From positions 124,001 to 188,000 of the forward strand of contig JACKCB010000004.1 of NCBI GenBank assembly GCA_020634235.1: DNA of 64,000 nt. The letters run 5' to 3'. Numbering within the stretch: the stretch's first letter is position 1; each line of letters starts with the position of its first letter. The translations under genes were made by a program, and so were the position numbers. Source of the DNA: Ardenticatenaceae bacterium (GTDB taxonomy: Bacteria > Chloroflexota > Anaerolineae > Promineifilales > Promineifilaceae). The notes beneath the pieces were generated by a model. That model was not told where the DNA came from. It searched no databases and saw nothing but the letters and a program-made list of their open reading frames with translations. This document shows positions 43,019 to 51,096 of the stretch, in pieces.

Positions 43019-45108
43019 ACGTCCTCCTCCGGCGGCACACCCTCTAGTGGCAGTTCAAACCAGAAGATCGCCCCACCCCCCGGCCGGTCATCCACCCCCA
43101 TCTGGCCGCCATGCGCCGTCACAATCGTCTTGGCCACATACAACCCCAGGCCCATGCCATACTGCTCCCCCTCGGCCTCATTCAGGCGCACAAAGCGGCG
43201 GAACACGTTCGCCCGCTCCGCCGGCGGCACCCCCGGCCCCCGGTCGGCCACGGCCACCCGCAGCGTCGTGGCCGACTGCGCCACCTGCAAGCCAATGGCC
43301 TGGCCGATGTCACTGTACTTGCTGGCATTGGTCAGCAGATTCACCACCACCTGGGTCAGCCGGGCCGGATCGGCATAGATGGCCGGCAGCACCGGCGGCA
43401 CGGCCAGCGCCAGCGTCTGCCGGCGCCGCGCCAGCAGCGGCCGCACCAGCGGCAGCGCCGCCGCCAGCATCTGCCCCAGGTCCACCGGCCGGGGCCGGAT
43501 GGCAAAATAACCCGCCTCAATCCGGCTGCTTTCCAGCAAATTATCAATCAGCGCCTGCAAACTCATCAGGCTCAGGTACGACGGCTGCAAAAGTTCGCGC
43601 ACCTCGGCCAGCGAGAACTGCTCCTGCTCATCCAGCAGCAGTTCCATAGAGGCAATGAGCGTACTTAGCGGCGTGCGGAACTCATGCGAGATATTGGCCA
43701 AAAAGTAAGCGCGCAGGTCGCGCAGGGCGACTTCCTGGGTCACATCGCGCAGCACCAGCGCCACCTGCACCTGCTGCTCGCGCGGCGGGGCCAGCCGCGC
43801 CCCGGTCACCGCCAGCACCACCGTCTGCCCCTGCCGGTGCCGGACACGGATCTGCTGTTTGCCCCCCGGCCGGGGCAACTGCTGCCAGAAATCAGCTTCC
43901 GCCTCCCCGGCCGGGGCCAACACCGCGCTAATCGGCTGCCCCACCGCCGCCGCCGCCGGCCAACCCGTCAGCGTCTCCGCCCCCTGGCTAAAGAAAGTCA
44001 CCCGGCCGGCAGTATCAAAAGTCACCACCCCCTCCACAATCGACTGGATCAGGCTGTCCAGCCAATCGCGTGCCTGGGCCAATTCCGCGATCGCCCGCAG
44101 CATACTCGCCTGGCTTTGCTGCAGCGCCGTGGCCAGCGTACTCACCTCGGCCGGGGCCGAAAACAGCGGGATGGGCGCCATCAGATCCCCCTGGGCAATA
44201 CGGTCCGCCACCCCGGTGAGCTTGCGCAGCGGGGCCACCAACTGGCGCACATAGGCCAGCGCCAGCAGCCCCCCCAGGCTGGCCACCAGGCCGGTGCTCA
44301 GCAGCAGAATCAGGCGCGCCTGGGCCTGCGCCCGCAGCAAGCCATCCACCAACCAGGCCACAGCCACAAACAGCCCCGCGTCCGCCCCATCGTTCAGGGG
44401 GGCGACCATGGCGTAGTAACGGCTGCCGCCCACCGCCAACACCTCGCGCTGCACCCCCCCGGCCGGGCGCAGCACAACGGCCGGGGACACCGGCAGGCTG
44501 CTGGCCAACGGCGCGCCATCTGGCCCCAGGAGGATCTGCGCCGCCCCCACTGCCGCCGCCAGGCCAGCCAGGTAGGCATCATCCAGCCACCGGCCAACAA
44601 GCACCACACCCAGCGGGTCGGCCGTCAGCTCGTTTACCACCGGCTGGCTGGCCACGATGGCCGGGCGATCCCCCAGCAGCACAATGCCCAGCGGCTGCGT
44701 GGGCGGGCAGGCCAGCACCGCCGAACCGAATTGGGGCCCCGGCCGGGAGGTTAGATCACAAAACCACCACAACGCCAGGTCACTCTGGGCTGCAAAATCG
44801 GCCAGGTAGGCCGCCAGCTCATCGCTGGCCGTCGCCCCCGCCCCCCCCATCTCCCCGGCCAGCCGCTGCAGCGTGGGCCGCGCGGCCAACAGGGCCGCCA
44901 GGTCTGCCAACCGCGCCTCCTCCGCCTGCAACAACGCCAGCGTGGCCCCCTGCGCGTTGGCCACGTTATCCCACGTTTGCACTTGCAGCTCCTGCTGCAC
45001 CACCCAATAGGCGGGCAGGCCTGCGCTCAGCGTGGTTAGCAAGACCAGCACCAAGAAACCCAGGACCAGGTAAAGCGTGAGGCTGTGCAGCCGGAAATGT
45101 CTTCTCAT
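43015..45108 (-). CDS. Sensor histidine kinase (extracellular sensor, HAMP, PAS, HisKA, HATPase)
   Basis: A 697-residue membrane kinase. It has helix 1 (LYLVLGFLVLVLLTTLSAGL), an extracellular sensor of about 220 residues with cache-like character, helix 2 (LILLLSTGLVASLGGLLALA), HAMP (RQLVAPLRKLTGVADRIAQG) and PAS (SIVEGVVTFDTAGRVTFFSQ). HisKA has H475 in ANISHEFRTPLSTLI. The HATPase has the N box VNLLTNASKYSD and G boxes ADRGPGVPP and GMGLGL. The ATG at 45108 has AAGGATGAG just upstream; the longer frame to 45186 is rejected. It is translationally coupled to the regulator gene. Confidence 0.93.
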   Translation of the reverse strand: MRRHFRLHSLTLYLVLGFLVLVLLTTLSAGLPAYWVVQQELQVQTWDNVANAQGATLALLQAEEARLADLAALLAARPTLQRLAGEMGGAGATASDELAAYLADFAAQSDLALWWFCDLTSRPGPQFGSAVLACPPTQPLGIVLLGDRPAIVASQPVVNELTADPLGVVLVGRWLDDAYLAGLAAAVGAAQILLGPDGAPLASSLPVSPAVVLRPAGGVQREVLAVGGSRYYAMVAPLNDGADAGLFVAVAWLVDGLLRAQAQARLILLLSTGLVASLGGLLALAYVRQLVAPLRKLTGVADRIAQGDLMAPIPLFSAPAEVSTLATALQQSQASMLRAIAELAQARDWLDSLIQSIVEGVVTFDTAGRVTFFSQGAETLTGWPAAAAVGQPISAVLAPAGEAEADFWQQLPRPGGKQQIRVRHRQGQTVVLAVTGARLAPPREQQVQVALVLRDVTQEVALRDLRAYFLANISHEFRTPLSTLIASMELLLDEQEQFSLAEVRELLQPSYLSLMSLQALIDNLLESSRIEAGYFAIRPRPVDLGQMLAAALPLVRPLLARRRQTLALAVPPVLPAIYADPARLTQVVVNLLTNASKYSDIGQAIGLQVAQSATTLRVAVADRGPGVPPAERANVFRRFVRLNEAEGEQYGMGLGLYVAKTIVTAHGGQMGVDDRPGGGAIFWFELPLEGVPPEEDV

Positions 45109-45140
45109 CTCATCCTTGCGGCCAGCGCGGCAAACCGTCA

Positions 45141-45170
45141 TTGCACCCAACAGCCGAATCAGGTTATGAT
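45141..45170 (+). promoter_or_regulatory. Promoter TTGCAC-18-TATGAT for the CapA-like gene
   Basis: TTGCAC (45141-45146) and TATGAT (45165-45170) are 18 bases apart in the divergent gap, about 70 bases before the ATG at 45242. Confidence 0.5.
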
Positions 45171-45241
45171 ACCGATCTGGCGGCAAAGCTCAAATGGTCC
45201 GCAGCCACCTTTACCGAAATGTTCACCAGCCAGGAAACGCC

Positions 45242-47026
45242 ATGCGCCCCCAACAACCTACCCGCACCGCGCTGAAACTGCTGCTGATCCTGCTGCTGGG
45301 GTCCCTCACCGCCTGCGGGGCAGAGACGCTGCCACTGACAGCGCCCAGCGAGCAGCCAACCACGGCTGCCGCCACCACCGCTGCGCCTTTGCCAACCAGC
45401 AGCCAACCGCCGGCCACCAGCACCCCACCGGCCACCAGCACGCCGCCACCGGCACCCGCGCCCACAGCCGCCAGCCCGGCCCCCCTCCGCCTGAGTGCCG
45501 CGGCAGGGGTACCGCCAGCGTTGACACAGGCGGCGCAGGCGCTGGCCCTGGCCGCACCGGAGGCGTTTACCTGGCAAGCAAACCCGGCCGGGGCCGATGT
45601 CGCCGATGTCGGCGATGTCGGCGATGTCGCCGATGTCGCCGATGTCGCCGATGTCACCCTGTCATTCAGCGGGGAGAGCGCGCTGGCCACCTGGGTCTAC
45701 GCCGCCGCCGCCCCCTTTGCCACCCTGCAAGACGAGGTCAGCAGCACTGACCTGCAAGCCGCATGGCAGGCGGGCCGCCTCTACCTGACCCCGGAGACAG
45801 AGCAGCTCTTGCGGGCCGCCTGGGGCAGCCCAGCGCAGCCAGCCCAACCCCTCCCGGCCGGGGACGAAGCCCTGGCCACAGCCCTGTGGGCGGCGCAGAC
45901 GGGCTACGACCCGCCCGCCCTCACCCTGCTGCCCTTCGACGCCCTGACACCGCGCCTGAAGGTGCTGCGCGTCGATGGCCTGGCCCCCATCGACCCGGCC
46001 TTCGACCCGGCCGGGTACGCCCTCAGCATCCCCATCTACCTGGCCGGCGACCCGGCCGGGGTGGCCCAGGTGCTGGCCGCCTGGCCCGGCCCCACCACCA
46101 ACCGCAGCGCCGCGCTCATCACCACCGTCGGCCTGACCGGCCCGGCCGGGATGCGCCGCGCCGTAGCCGACCGCATGGATCGCTACGGCATCAACTACCC
46201 CGGGGAAGAGACCGGCCCCGTGCTGCAAGCGGTGGACATTGCCCACATGAGCAACGAAAACGCCTTCGCCAGCGACTGCCCCCCCGCCGACCCCAACGAC
46301 AGTGACAACGTCTGCAACCGCGACGAATACCTGTCGCTGATGACCTGGATGGGCATCGACGTCAACGAGATGACCGGCAACCACCTGAACGATTGGGGGC
46401 CGCAGGCGCTGCTGCACACCTTCGACCTGTACGCGGCCAACAACATCCAGACCTTCGGCGGCGGCCGCGACCTGGCCAGCGCCGCCCAACCGCTGCTCAT
46501 CGAGCACAACGGCAACCGCATCGCCTTCGTGGGCTGCAACCCGGTGGGGCCTTACCAGGGCTGGGCCCGCGAGAACTACCCCGGCGCGCTCCCCTGCGAC
46601 GATTACAGCGCCATCAAGGCAGAAATCGGCCGCCTGGCCGCCGCCGGCTACCAGGTCATCGCCACCATCCAATACCTGGAAGATTACCAGTACGCCGTGC
46701 TAGACGAGCAGCGACAGGCGTTTGATGGGCTGGCCGCGGCCGGGGCGGCCGTCGTCAGCGGCAGCCACGCCCACCACCCGCAGGGCTTCGCCTTTGCCGG
46801 CGGGCAGTTTGTCCATTACGGCCTGGGCAACCTGCTGGCCGACCAGATGTGGTCCCTGGGCAGCCGCCAGATGTTCATCGATACCTACACGTTTTACGAA
46901 GGCCGCCTGCTAAACGTGGACCTATGGACCGGCATCAACGAGGATTATGCCCGTGTGCGCCGCATGACACCGGCCGAACGCCAGGCCCTGCTGCAAGCGG
47001 TATTTGAAGCCAGTTATTGGGATTAG
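45242..47026 (+). CDS. CapA-family (PGA_cap) lipoprotein
   Basis: A 594-residue exported lipoprotein. The signal peptide ends at lipobox LTAC (TALKLLLILLLGSLTACGAE), and a Pro/Ala/Thr linker follows. Residues ~85-320 form a poorly conserved region with an in-frame ADV/GDV tandem repeat (45593-45655). The C-terminal ~280 residues are a CapA/PgsA-type metallophosphatase-like domain: VDIAHMSNENAFASDC, DVNEMTGNHLNDWGPQALLH, FVGCNPVGPYQGW, and VVSGSHAHHPQGFAFAGGQF followed by VHYGLGNLL. The family acts in poly-gamma-glutamate capsule or related surface polymer metabolism. The ATG at 45242 begins the signal peptide. The next gene, 29 bases downstream, encodes another lipoprotein. Confidence 0.88.
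   Translation: MRPQQPTRTALKLLLILLLGSLTACGAETLPLTAPSEQPTTAAATTAAPLPTSSQPPATSTPPATSTPPPAPAPTAASPAPLRLSAAAGVPPALTQAAQALALAAPEAFTWQANPAGADVADVGDVGDVADVADVADVTLSFSGESALATWVYAAAAPFATLQDEVSSTDLQAAWQAGRLYLTPETEQLLRAAWGSPAQPAQPLPAGDEALATALWAAQTGYDPPALTLLPFDALTPRLKVLRVDGLAPIDPAFDPAGYALSIPIYLAGDPAGVAQVLAAWPGPTTNRSAALITTVGLTGPAGMRRAVADRMDRYGINYPGEETGPVLQAVDIAHMSNENAFASDCPPADPNDSDNVCNRDEYLSLMTWMGIDVNEMTGNHLNDWGPQALLHTFDLYAANNIQTFGGGRDLASAAQPLLIEHNGNRIAFVGCNPVGPYQGWARENYPGALPCDDYSAIKAEIGRLAAAGYQVIATIQYLEDYQYAVLDEQRQAFDGLAAAGAAVVSGSHAHHPQGFAFAGGQFVHYGLGNLLADQMWSLGSRQMFIDTYTFYEGRLLNVDLWTGINEDYARVRRMTPAERQALLQAVFEASYWD
45593..45655 (+). repeat. In-frame 9-bp tandem repeat (7 units)
   Basis: Seven units of G(C/G)CGATGTC encode Ala-Asp-Val or Gly-Asp-Val in the CapA-like lipoprotein. 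Because the unit is a multiple of three, copy number can change without a frameshift. Confidence 0.9.
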
Positions 47027-47055
47027 ACAAATTAAACAGACAAAGGAAGGTTCTT

Positions 47056-48741
47056 ATGAAACAAGTGCGTTTACTCTTACTGATTTTGCTGCTCGTGGTC
47101 CCGGCGCTGGCCTGCGATGCCCTCCCCGGGGCCGAGCCGACGGTTGCGCCGCTGCCAACAGCCACAACCGCCCCACCCACCGCTACGCTGCCCCCGGCTA
47201 CAAGCACGCCGGAGTCAACGGCGACCCCGGTGCCATCCCCCACCCCGCCAGAAGCGGCTTTTGTGCCTTTTGAGAGCGAGGCGATTGGCGTGACCCTGGA
47301 ATACCCGGCCGGGTGGTTCCTGGACGAAAGCTCCTACTACGTGAACCTGGCCAGCGACGCGGCGGTATTAGACACCGACACCTTTACCGGCGGGGCCGTG
47401 GTGCAAGTGTCTATCCCCGGCGATACGGACGGCCTGAACACATACGACCTCTTGAACCAGTTGGTGGAGGATGCCAGCAATTTCCTGACCAACGAAGAAG
47501 AGCCAGAAGCGCCGGTGCCGGTGAATATTCTGGGCCAGGAAGGGGTGCGCATGACCCTCTACGGAGCCACGGACGACGGCCTGGCCACGGTGCTAGATAT
47601 TGTGGTCATCGAGAAGGATGGCGTGTTGGCCGAGATCCTGACGGCTACTTCCGTGGCCGAAGAAGAGCAGTTCCGGCCGCTGCTAGAACGCATCATCAAC
47701 AGCGTAGAGATTACCGGCACGCCAACCGGCGGAACCGGCCCGGAAGTCCCGGCCGGGGAACTGATCCAGGCCGAGTTGGGCAGCAGCTTCATCCACGAAT
47801 TCCCGGCCGGGAGCTACCAGGAATACGCCCTGCGCAACCTGGCCGGCACCACCATCGCCGTCACCGTCCTGCCCGACAGCGAGATGGACGCCGTCATTGA
47901 ACTCTACCGCGCGGCCAACCTGGACGAACAGCTAGCCTACGTAGACAACAGCCTGTCCGGCGGCGAAGAGGTACTCAACTACACCCTGACCGACAACGAC
48001 GAGTACCGGGTGCGGGTGCGCGAGTTTTACAGCGGCGCCGGCAGTTACGAGATCGGCTTTGGCGAAGGAGTCAATATCCTCGAAAGCGCCAGCCCGCTGG
48101 CCCCTGGCCAAACCGTGTCTGGCAATACGGGCGACGACACCGGCCGGGCCTACCTGGTGGAGGCGCTGGCCGGCGAACCGCTGGTCCTGCTGGCCACCAC
48201 CGCCGATGAAAATCTGGACCTGGTGTTGACCATTTATGATGCCGACGGCAACGAAATAGACAACATCGACGCCGGCTTCTCTGGCGATCCCGAACTGCTG
48301 GTCCAGGTGCCCGACACCGACACCAGCTTCGTGGTCACCGTGAGCGGCTTTGGCGGCAATGCCGGCGATTTTGAGCTGCGATGGGTCGACCTGGGCCAGG
48401 CCTACTCGGCGGAAGGCAGCGTGGCCAGTGACGGCCAGGACAACTACCGCGTTTGCGTCCCGGCCGGGGAAGGGCTTATCGCCATTCTCGTGCCCCTGGA
48501 CGAGGACTTCGACCCCACCCTGAACATCCTGGGTGCCGGTGGCGGCAGCCTGCTAGACAATGATATCGATAATGGCTTCTCCGGCCAGCCAGAGGCCGTC
48601 TACTTCAGCCAGGGAGCGCAGTTCTTCAGCGAAGACTACCCGCTCATCGTCGCCGTGCGCGGCTTTGGCGGCCAGGGGGGCAACTACCAGCTCTTCATCC
48701 TCAGCACCGGGGGCGACGGCGTGGTGCCGGATGGTTGTTAG
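47056..48741 (+). CDS. Lipoprotein with PsbP-like and PPC-like domains
   Basis: A 561-residue exported lipoprotein. The signal peptide ends at lipobox ALAC (LLLILLLVVPALACDALPG), with a Thr/Pro linker. Residues ~70-225 resemble the PsbP/YP-W-fold (AIGVTLEYPAGWFLDESSYY, ILGQEGVRMTLYG). At least three repeats of pre-peptidase C-terminal (PPC)-like beta-sandwich follow (AVTVLPDSEMDAVIELYRAA, DLVLTIYDADGNEIDNIDAG, DPTLNILGAGGGSLLDNDID). PPC domains are common in secreted proteins and may bind surface polymers. No catalytic domain is seen. AAGGAAGG precedes the ATG. It probably shares a transcript with the CapA-like gene. Confidence 0.8.
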   Translation: MKQVRLLLLILLLVVPALACDALPGAEPTVAPLPTATTAPPTATLPPATSTPESTATPVPSPTPPEAAFVPFESEAIGVTLEYPAGWFLDESSYYVNLASDAAVLDTDTFTGGAVVQVSIPGDTDGLNTYDLLNQLVEDASNFLTNEEEPEAPVPVNILGQEGVRMTLYGATDDGLATVLDIVVIEKDGVLAEILTATSVAEEEQFRPLLERIINSVEITGTPTGGTGPEVPAGELIQAELGSSFIHEFPAGSYQEYALRNLAGTTIAVTVLPDSEMDAVIELYRAANLDEQLAYVDNSLSGGEEVLNYTLTDNDEYRVRVREFYSGAGSYEIGFGEGVNILESASPLAPGQTVSGNTGDDTGRAYLVEALAGEPLVLLATTADENLDLVLTIYDADGNEIDNIDAGFSGDPELLVQVPDTDTSFVVTVSGFGGNAGDFELRWVDLGQAYSAEGSVASDGQDNYRVCVPAGEGLIAILVPLDEDFDPTLNILGAGGGSLLDNDIDNGFSGQPEAVYFSQGAQFFSEDYPLIVAVRGFGGQGGNYQLFILSTGGDGVVPDGC

Positions 48742-48834
48742 CGGCTGAGGGCCTGTTTAAGCAGCGGTAAAGGGGTGAGGGGCCAACGTGGTGCATGGGT
48801 GATGGCTGGCAGGCCATTGCCCATGCACCACCCG

Positions 48835-49527
48835 CTAGCGATTTAGCAGGTCCAGCGGGTTAACGTTGCTGTTGAGGCGCTTGTCAAAAACGTTGAGGTG
48901 GGTGTGGTAGCCGCAATCCCGGCCGGAGCACAGCCGCCCCTGCATGTCGGTGGTGTAGCCGATGTTGCTCTCTTCCCCCACGACCTGCCCCAGCGCCACC
49001 TGGTCCCCCACGTTGGCCGTGTAGATGCCATGCAGCAGCGTCACCCGGTACACCGCATTCTCAATCACCAACACCGGGTTGCCCACGCCATCGGTGTAGC
49101 GGGCCGTAATCGCGCCGGCAATAGGTGACTTAATGGGCGTGCCCTGCCCGGCGGCCACGTCAATGGCCATGTGCCCGTAGGCGGCACCATGCAGCCCCTG
49201 GGTTACCCAATATTCATCGTAAGGCGCGGCAAAGGCGTCGGCCGCGCTTTGCGGCAAAGGCTGCACTTGGGGCGTCCCGGCCGGGATCAACAGCCCTCCC
49301 ACCCCGGCCGGGGCCGCGTCATCGCCGCCCGCGCTCACCCACTCCACCAGCACGCTAAAGCCCACAAAGATGATCAGCGCCGCCGCCACCAGCATCAGGG
49401 GATTGATCACCAGCCCCGGCCGGGGGGCAGCCACCCCATACCCATCACCGGCGAACCACGCCGGCTCCTCCTCCGGCCAATAGGCATCCTCATCGTAATG
49501 GTTGTCGTAGTAGTTTGCGGCAGACAT
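48835..49527 (-). CDS. M23-family metallopeptidase (LytM-like), membrane anchored
   Basis: A 230-residue protein. It has a Tyr/Asp/Glu-rich cytoplasmic N-terminus (YYDNHYDEDAYWPEEE), one transmembrane helix (LMLVAAALIIFVGFSVLVEW) and an extracellular M23 domain. The zinc ligands are visible: His and Asp in GHMAIDVAAGQGTPI and HxH in CGYHTHLNVF. M23 enzymes cut peptidoglycan cross-bridges or act as activators. The ATG at 49527 is chosen because the promoter at 49568-49596 would start transcription near 49560, which excludes the ATG at 49569. No clear Shine-Dalgarno is present, so the mRNA may be nearly leaderless. Confidence 0.87.
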   Translation of the reverse strand: MSAANYYDNHYDEDAYWPEEEPAWFAGDGYGVAAPRPGLVINPLMLVAAALIIFVGFSVLVEWVSAGGDDAAPAGVGGLLIPAGTPQVQPLPQSAADAFAAPYDEYWVTQGLHGAAYGHMAIDVAAGQGTPIKSPIAGAITARYTDGVGNPVLVIENAVYRVTLLHGIYTANVGDQVALGQVVGEESNIGYTTDMQGRLCSGRDCGYHTHLNVFDKRLNSNVNPLDLLNR

Positions 49528-49567
49528 GGTGGCGTATTTCGCGTTTCGAATTAGAACATATGTTCCC

Positions 49568-49596
49568 ATTATAGGTGACAATCCGCGAAATGACAA
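49568..49596 (-). promoter_or_regulatory. Promoter TTGTCA-17-TATAAT for the M23 peptidase gene
   Basis: On the minus strand TTGTCA and a perfect TATAAT are 17 bases apart. The upstream in-frame ATG overlaps the -10 box, so translation should begin at 49527. Confidence 0.7.
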
Positions 49597-49614
49597 TTTT
49601 TACGGTAACCGTAT

Positions 49615-49677
49615 AGACCAGACAGATTTGTTACCAAAGGTATGAGCCAAGAATTCGTGTGGAAATCCGTCAGGTCT
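49615..49677. repeat. Intergenic repeat, family B copy 3
   Basis: Arms AGACCAGACAGATTT (49615-49629) and AAATCCGTCAGGTCT (49663-49677) are imperfect complements. The first 43 bases align with the reverse of the right end of copy 2 (shared TTGTTACCA, AGGTAT and CAAGAA). It lies between the divergent M23 and bactofilin-like genes. Confidence 0.75.
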
Positions 49678-49800
49678 CCAGAGGGACGGAACGGTTACTT
49701 TTGCGCAAAATAAGGTACACTAGCGGAGTAGCGATCGCCCGGCCGGGAAGCCCGGCAGCTCGTTGACGCATTCCGTGTTGTGCTCGTAAGGAGGATCTGC

Positions 49801-51066
49801 ATGTTCAAACATACCCCACCTATCCGCTTACTGTTGCTCTGCTGCCTTGTACTGGCCGGCTCCCTGTTCTTTGTCCAATCAGCCCGCGCCGAACCCATCT
49901 ACTACGGCGACACCATTGCCGACGACCAGACCATCGACAACGACGCCGCCCTCAACGGCGACCAGGTGGAAATCAATGGCACCATTAATGGCAACGTCTT
50001 CGCCTTTGGCAAAGACGTTACTGTAAACGGCACCATCAACGGCAGCCTCTTTGTGGTCGGCGACAAGGTCACGGTTGGTGGCACAGTCAGCGGCAGCGTC
50101 TTCGCCATTGCCACCAACTTCAGCTTTATCTCCTCAGCCAGAATTGACCATACCCTCTACGTGCTCACCGTCAGCCTGGTCACCGAGCGAGATGCCATCA
50201 TCGGCCGCGACCTGAAAGGGATCAGCCTGGGTGCGCGCCTGCGCGGGCAGGTCACCCGCGACACGGAGCTGGTGATTGGCATGCTGGAGTTGGCCCGGCT
50301 GGCCATCAACGCCGCCAACGGGGTAACCACCGGCAAACCCATCTCGCTGGCCCCAGCCCCGGCCGGGATCAGCCCCATCGCCCAGGTCAATGACCAGCCC
50401 CTGGAGATACGGCAAGCCGCAGCCGGCCCGGCCGGGAGCCGCCAGGTACAGATCCAGGCCCAGGAAGAAGGGGCGGCCGACAACACCACAAACAGCGGCG
50501 CCGCCACCCTCGACTTCCTGCTCAAGCACCTGCGCTCCTACATCTCCTACCTCATCGTCGGCGGGCTGTGCATCTGGCTCATCCCCCAACAGCTCAGCAG
50601 TTGGGCCGACCACCTGCGCCGCAAGCCCCTGCGCGCCGCCGGCAGCGGCACCATCGCCTATTTCATGGGCTTCATCATCGCCGTGCTCCTGGTCGTCCTG
50701 GCCATCGCTACCACCGTCGGCATCTTCGGCCTCTCGCTAACCAGCCTGGCCCTCACCTGGGGCGGGCTTAGCTTCTCCGCCACCGGCCTGGCCTTCTGGA
50801 CCTTCCTGCTGTTTGTCACCTTCATCAGCAAGATCATCGTCACCTACCTGGTGGGGCTGCTCATCCTCCAGCGCTTCTACCCCCGCGCTGCCGCCTACCG
50901 CATCTGGCCATTGATGCTGGGGCTGCTGCTGTACGTCATCATTTGCACCATTCCCTACCTGGGCTGGGCGGTGGGCCTGATCATCACCTTCATGGGGCTG
51001 GGCGCGGTCTGGATGGCCTACAACAGCCAGAAAGACAACGCCGCCCCGGCCGGGGCACAGCCGTGA
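49801..51066 (+). CDS. Exported bactofilin-like protein with C-terminal membrane helices
   Basis: A 421-residue protein. The signal peptide ends about SARAEP. Residues ~35-140 form a repetitive beta-helix-like domain of bactofilin/polymer-forming type (GDQVEINGTINGNVFAFGKD, VTVNGTINGSLFVVGDKVTV). A linker of about 100 residues leads to four hydrophobic helices (SYLIVGGLCIWLIPQQL, YFMGFIIAVLLVVLAIATTV, TGLAFWTFLLFVTFISKIIV, MLGLLLYVIICTIPYLGWAV). The architecture is common in uncharacterised envelope proteins; it may form a scaffold at the membrane. AGGAGG stands 7 bases before the ATG. Confidence 0.82.
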   Translation: MFKHTPPIRLLLLCCLVLAGSLFFVQSARAEPIYYGDTIADDQTIDNDAALNGDQVEINGTINGNVFAFGKDVTVNGTINGSLFVVGDKVTVGGTVSGSVFAIATNFSFISSARIDHTLYVLTVSLVTERDAIIGRDLKGISLGARLRGQVTRDTELVIGMLELARLAINAANGVTTGKPISLAPAPAGISPIAQVNDQPLEIRQAAAGPAGSRQVQIQAQEEGAADNTTNSGAATLDFLLKHLRSYISYLIVGGLCIWLIPQQLSSWADHLRRKPLRAAGSGTIAYFMGFIIAVLLVVLAIATTVGIFGLSLTSLALTWGGLSFSATGLAFWTFLLFVTFISKIIVTYLVGLLILQRFYPRAAAYRIWPLMLGLLLYVIICTIPYLGWAVGLIITFMGLGAVWMAYNSQKDNAAPAGAQP

Positions 51067-51096
51067 TCATCAACCAGCAATAACGCTCCAGCCACC

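Noticed and set aside
49528..49596. N-terminal extension of the M23 peptidase
   Set aside because: The upstream ATG at 49569 overlaps the -10 box of a good promoter, so it cannot be in the transcript.
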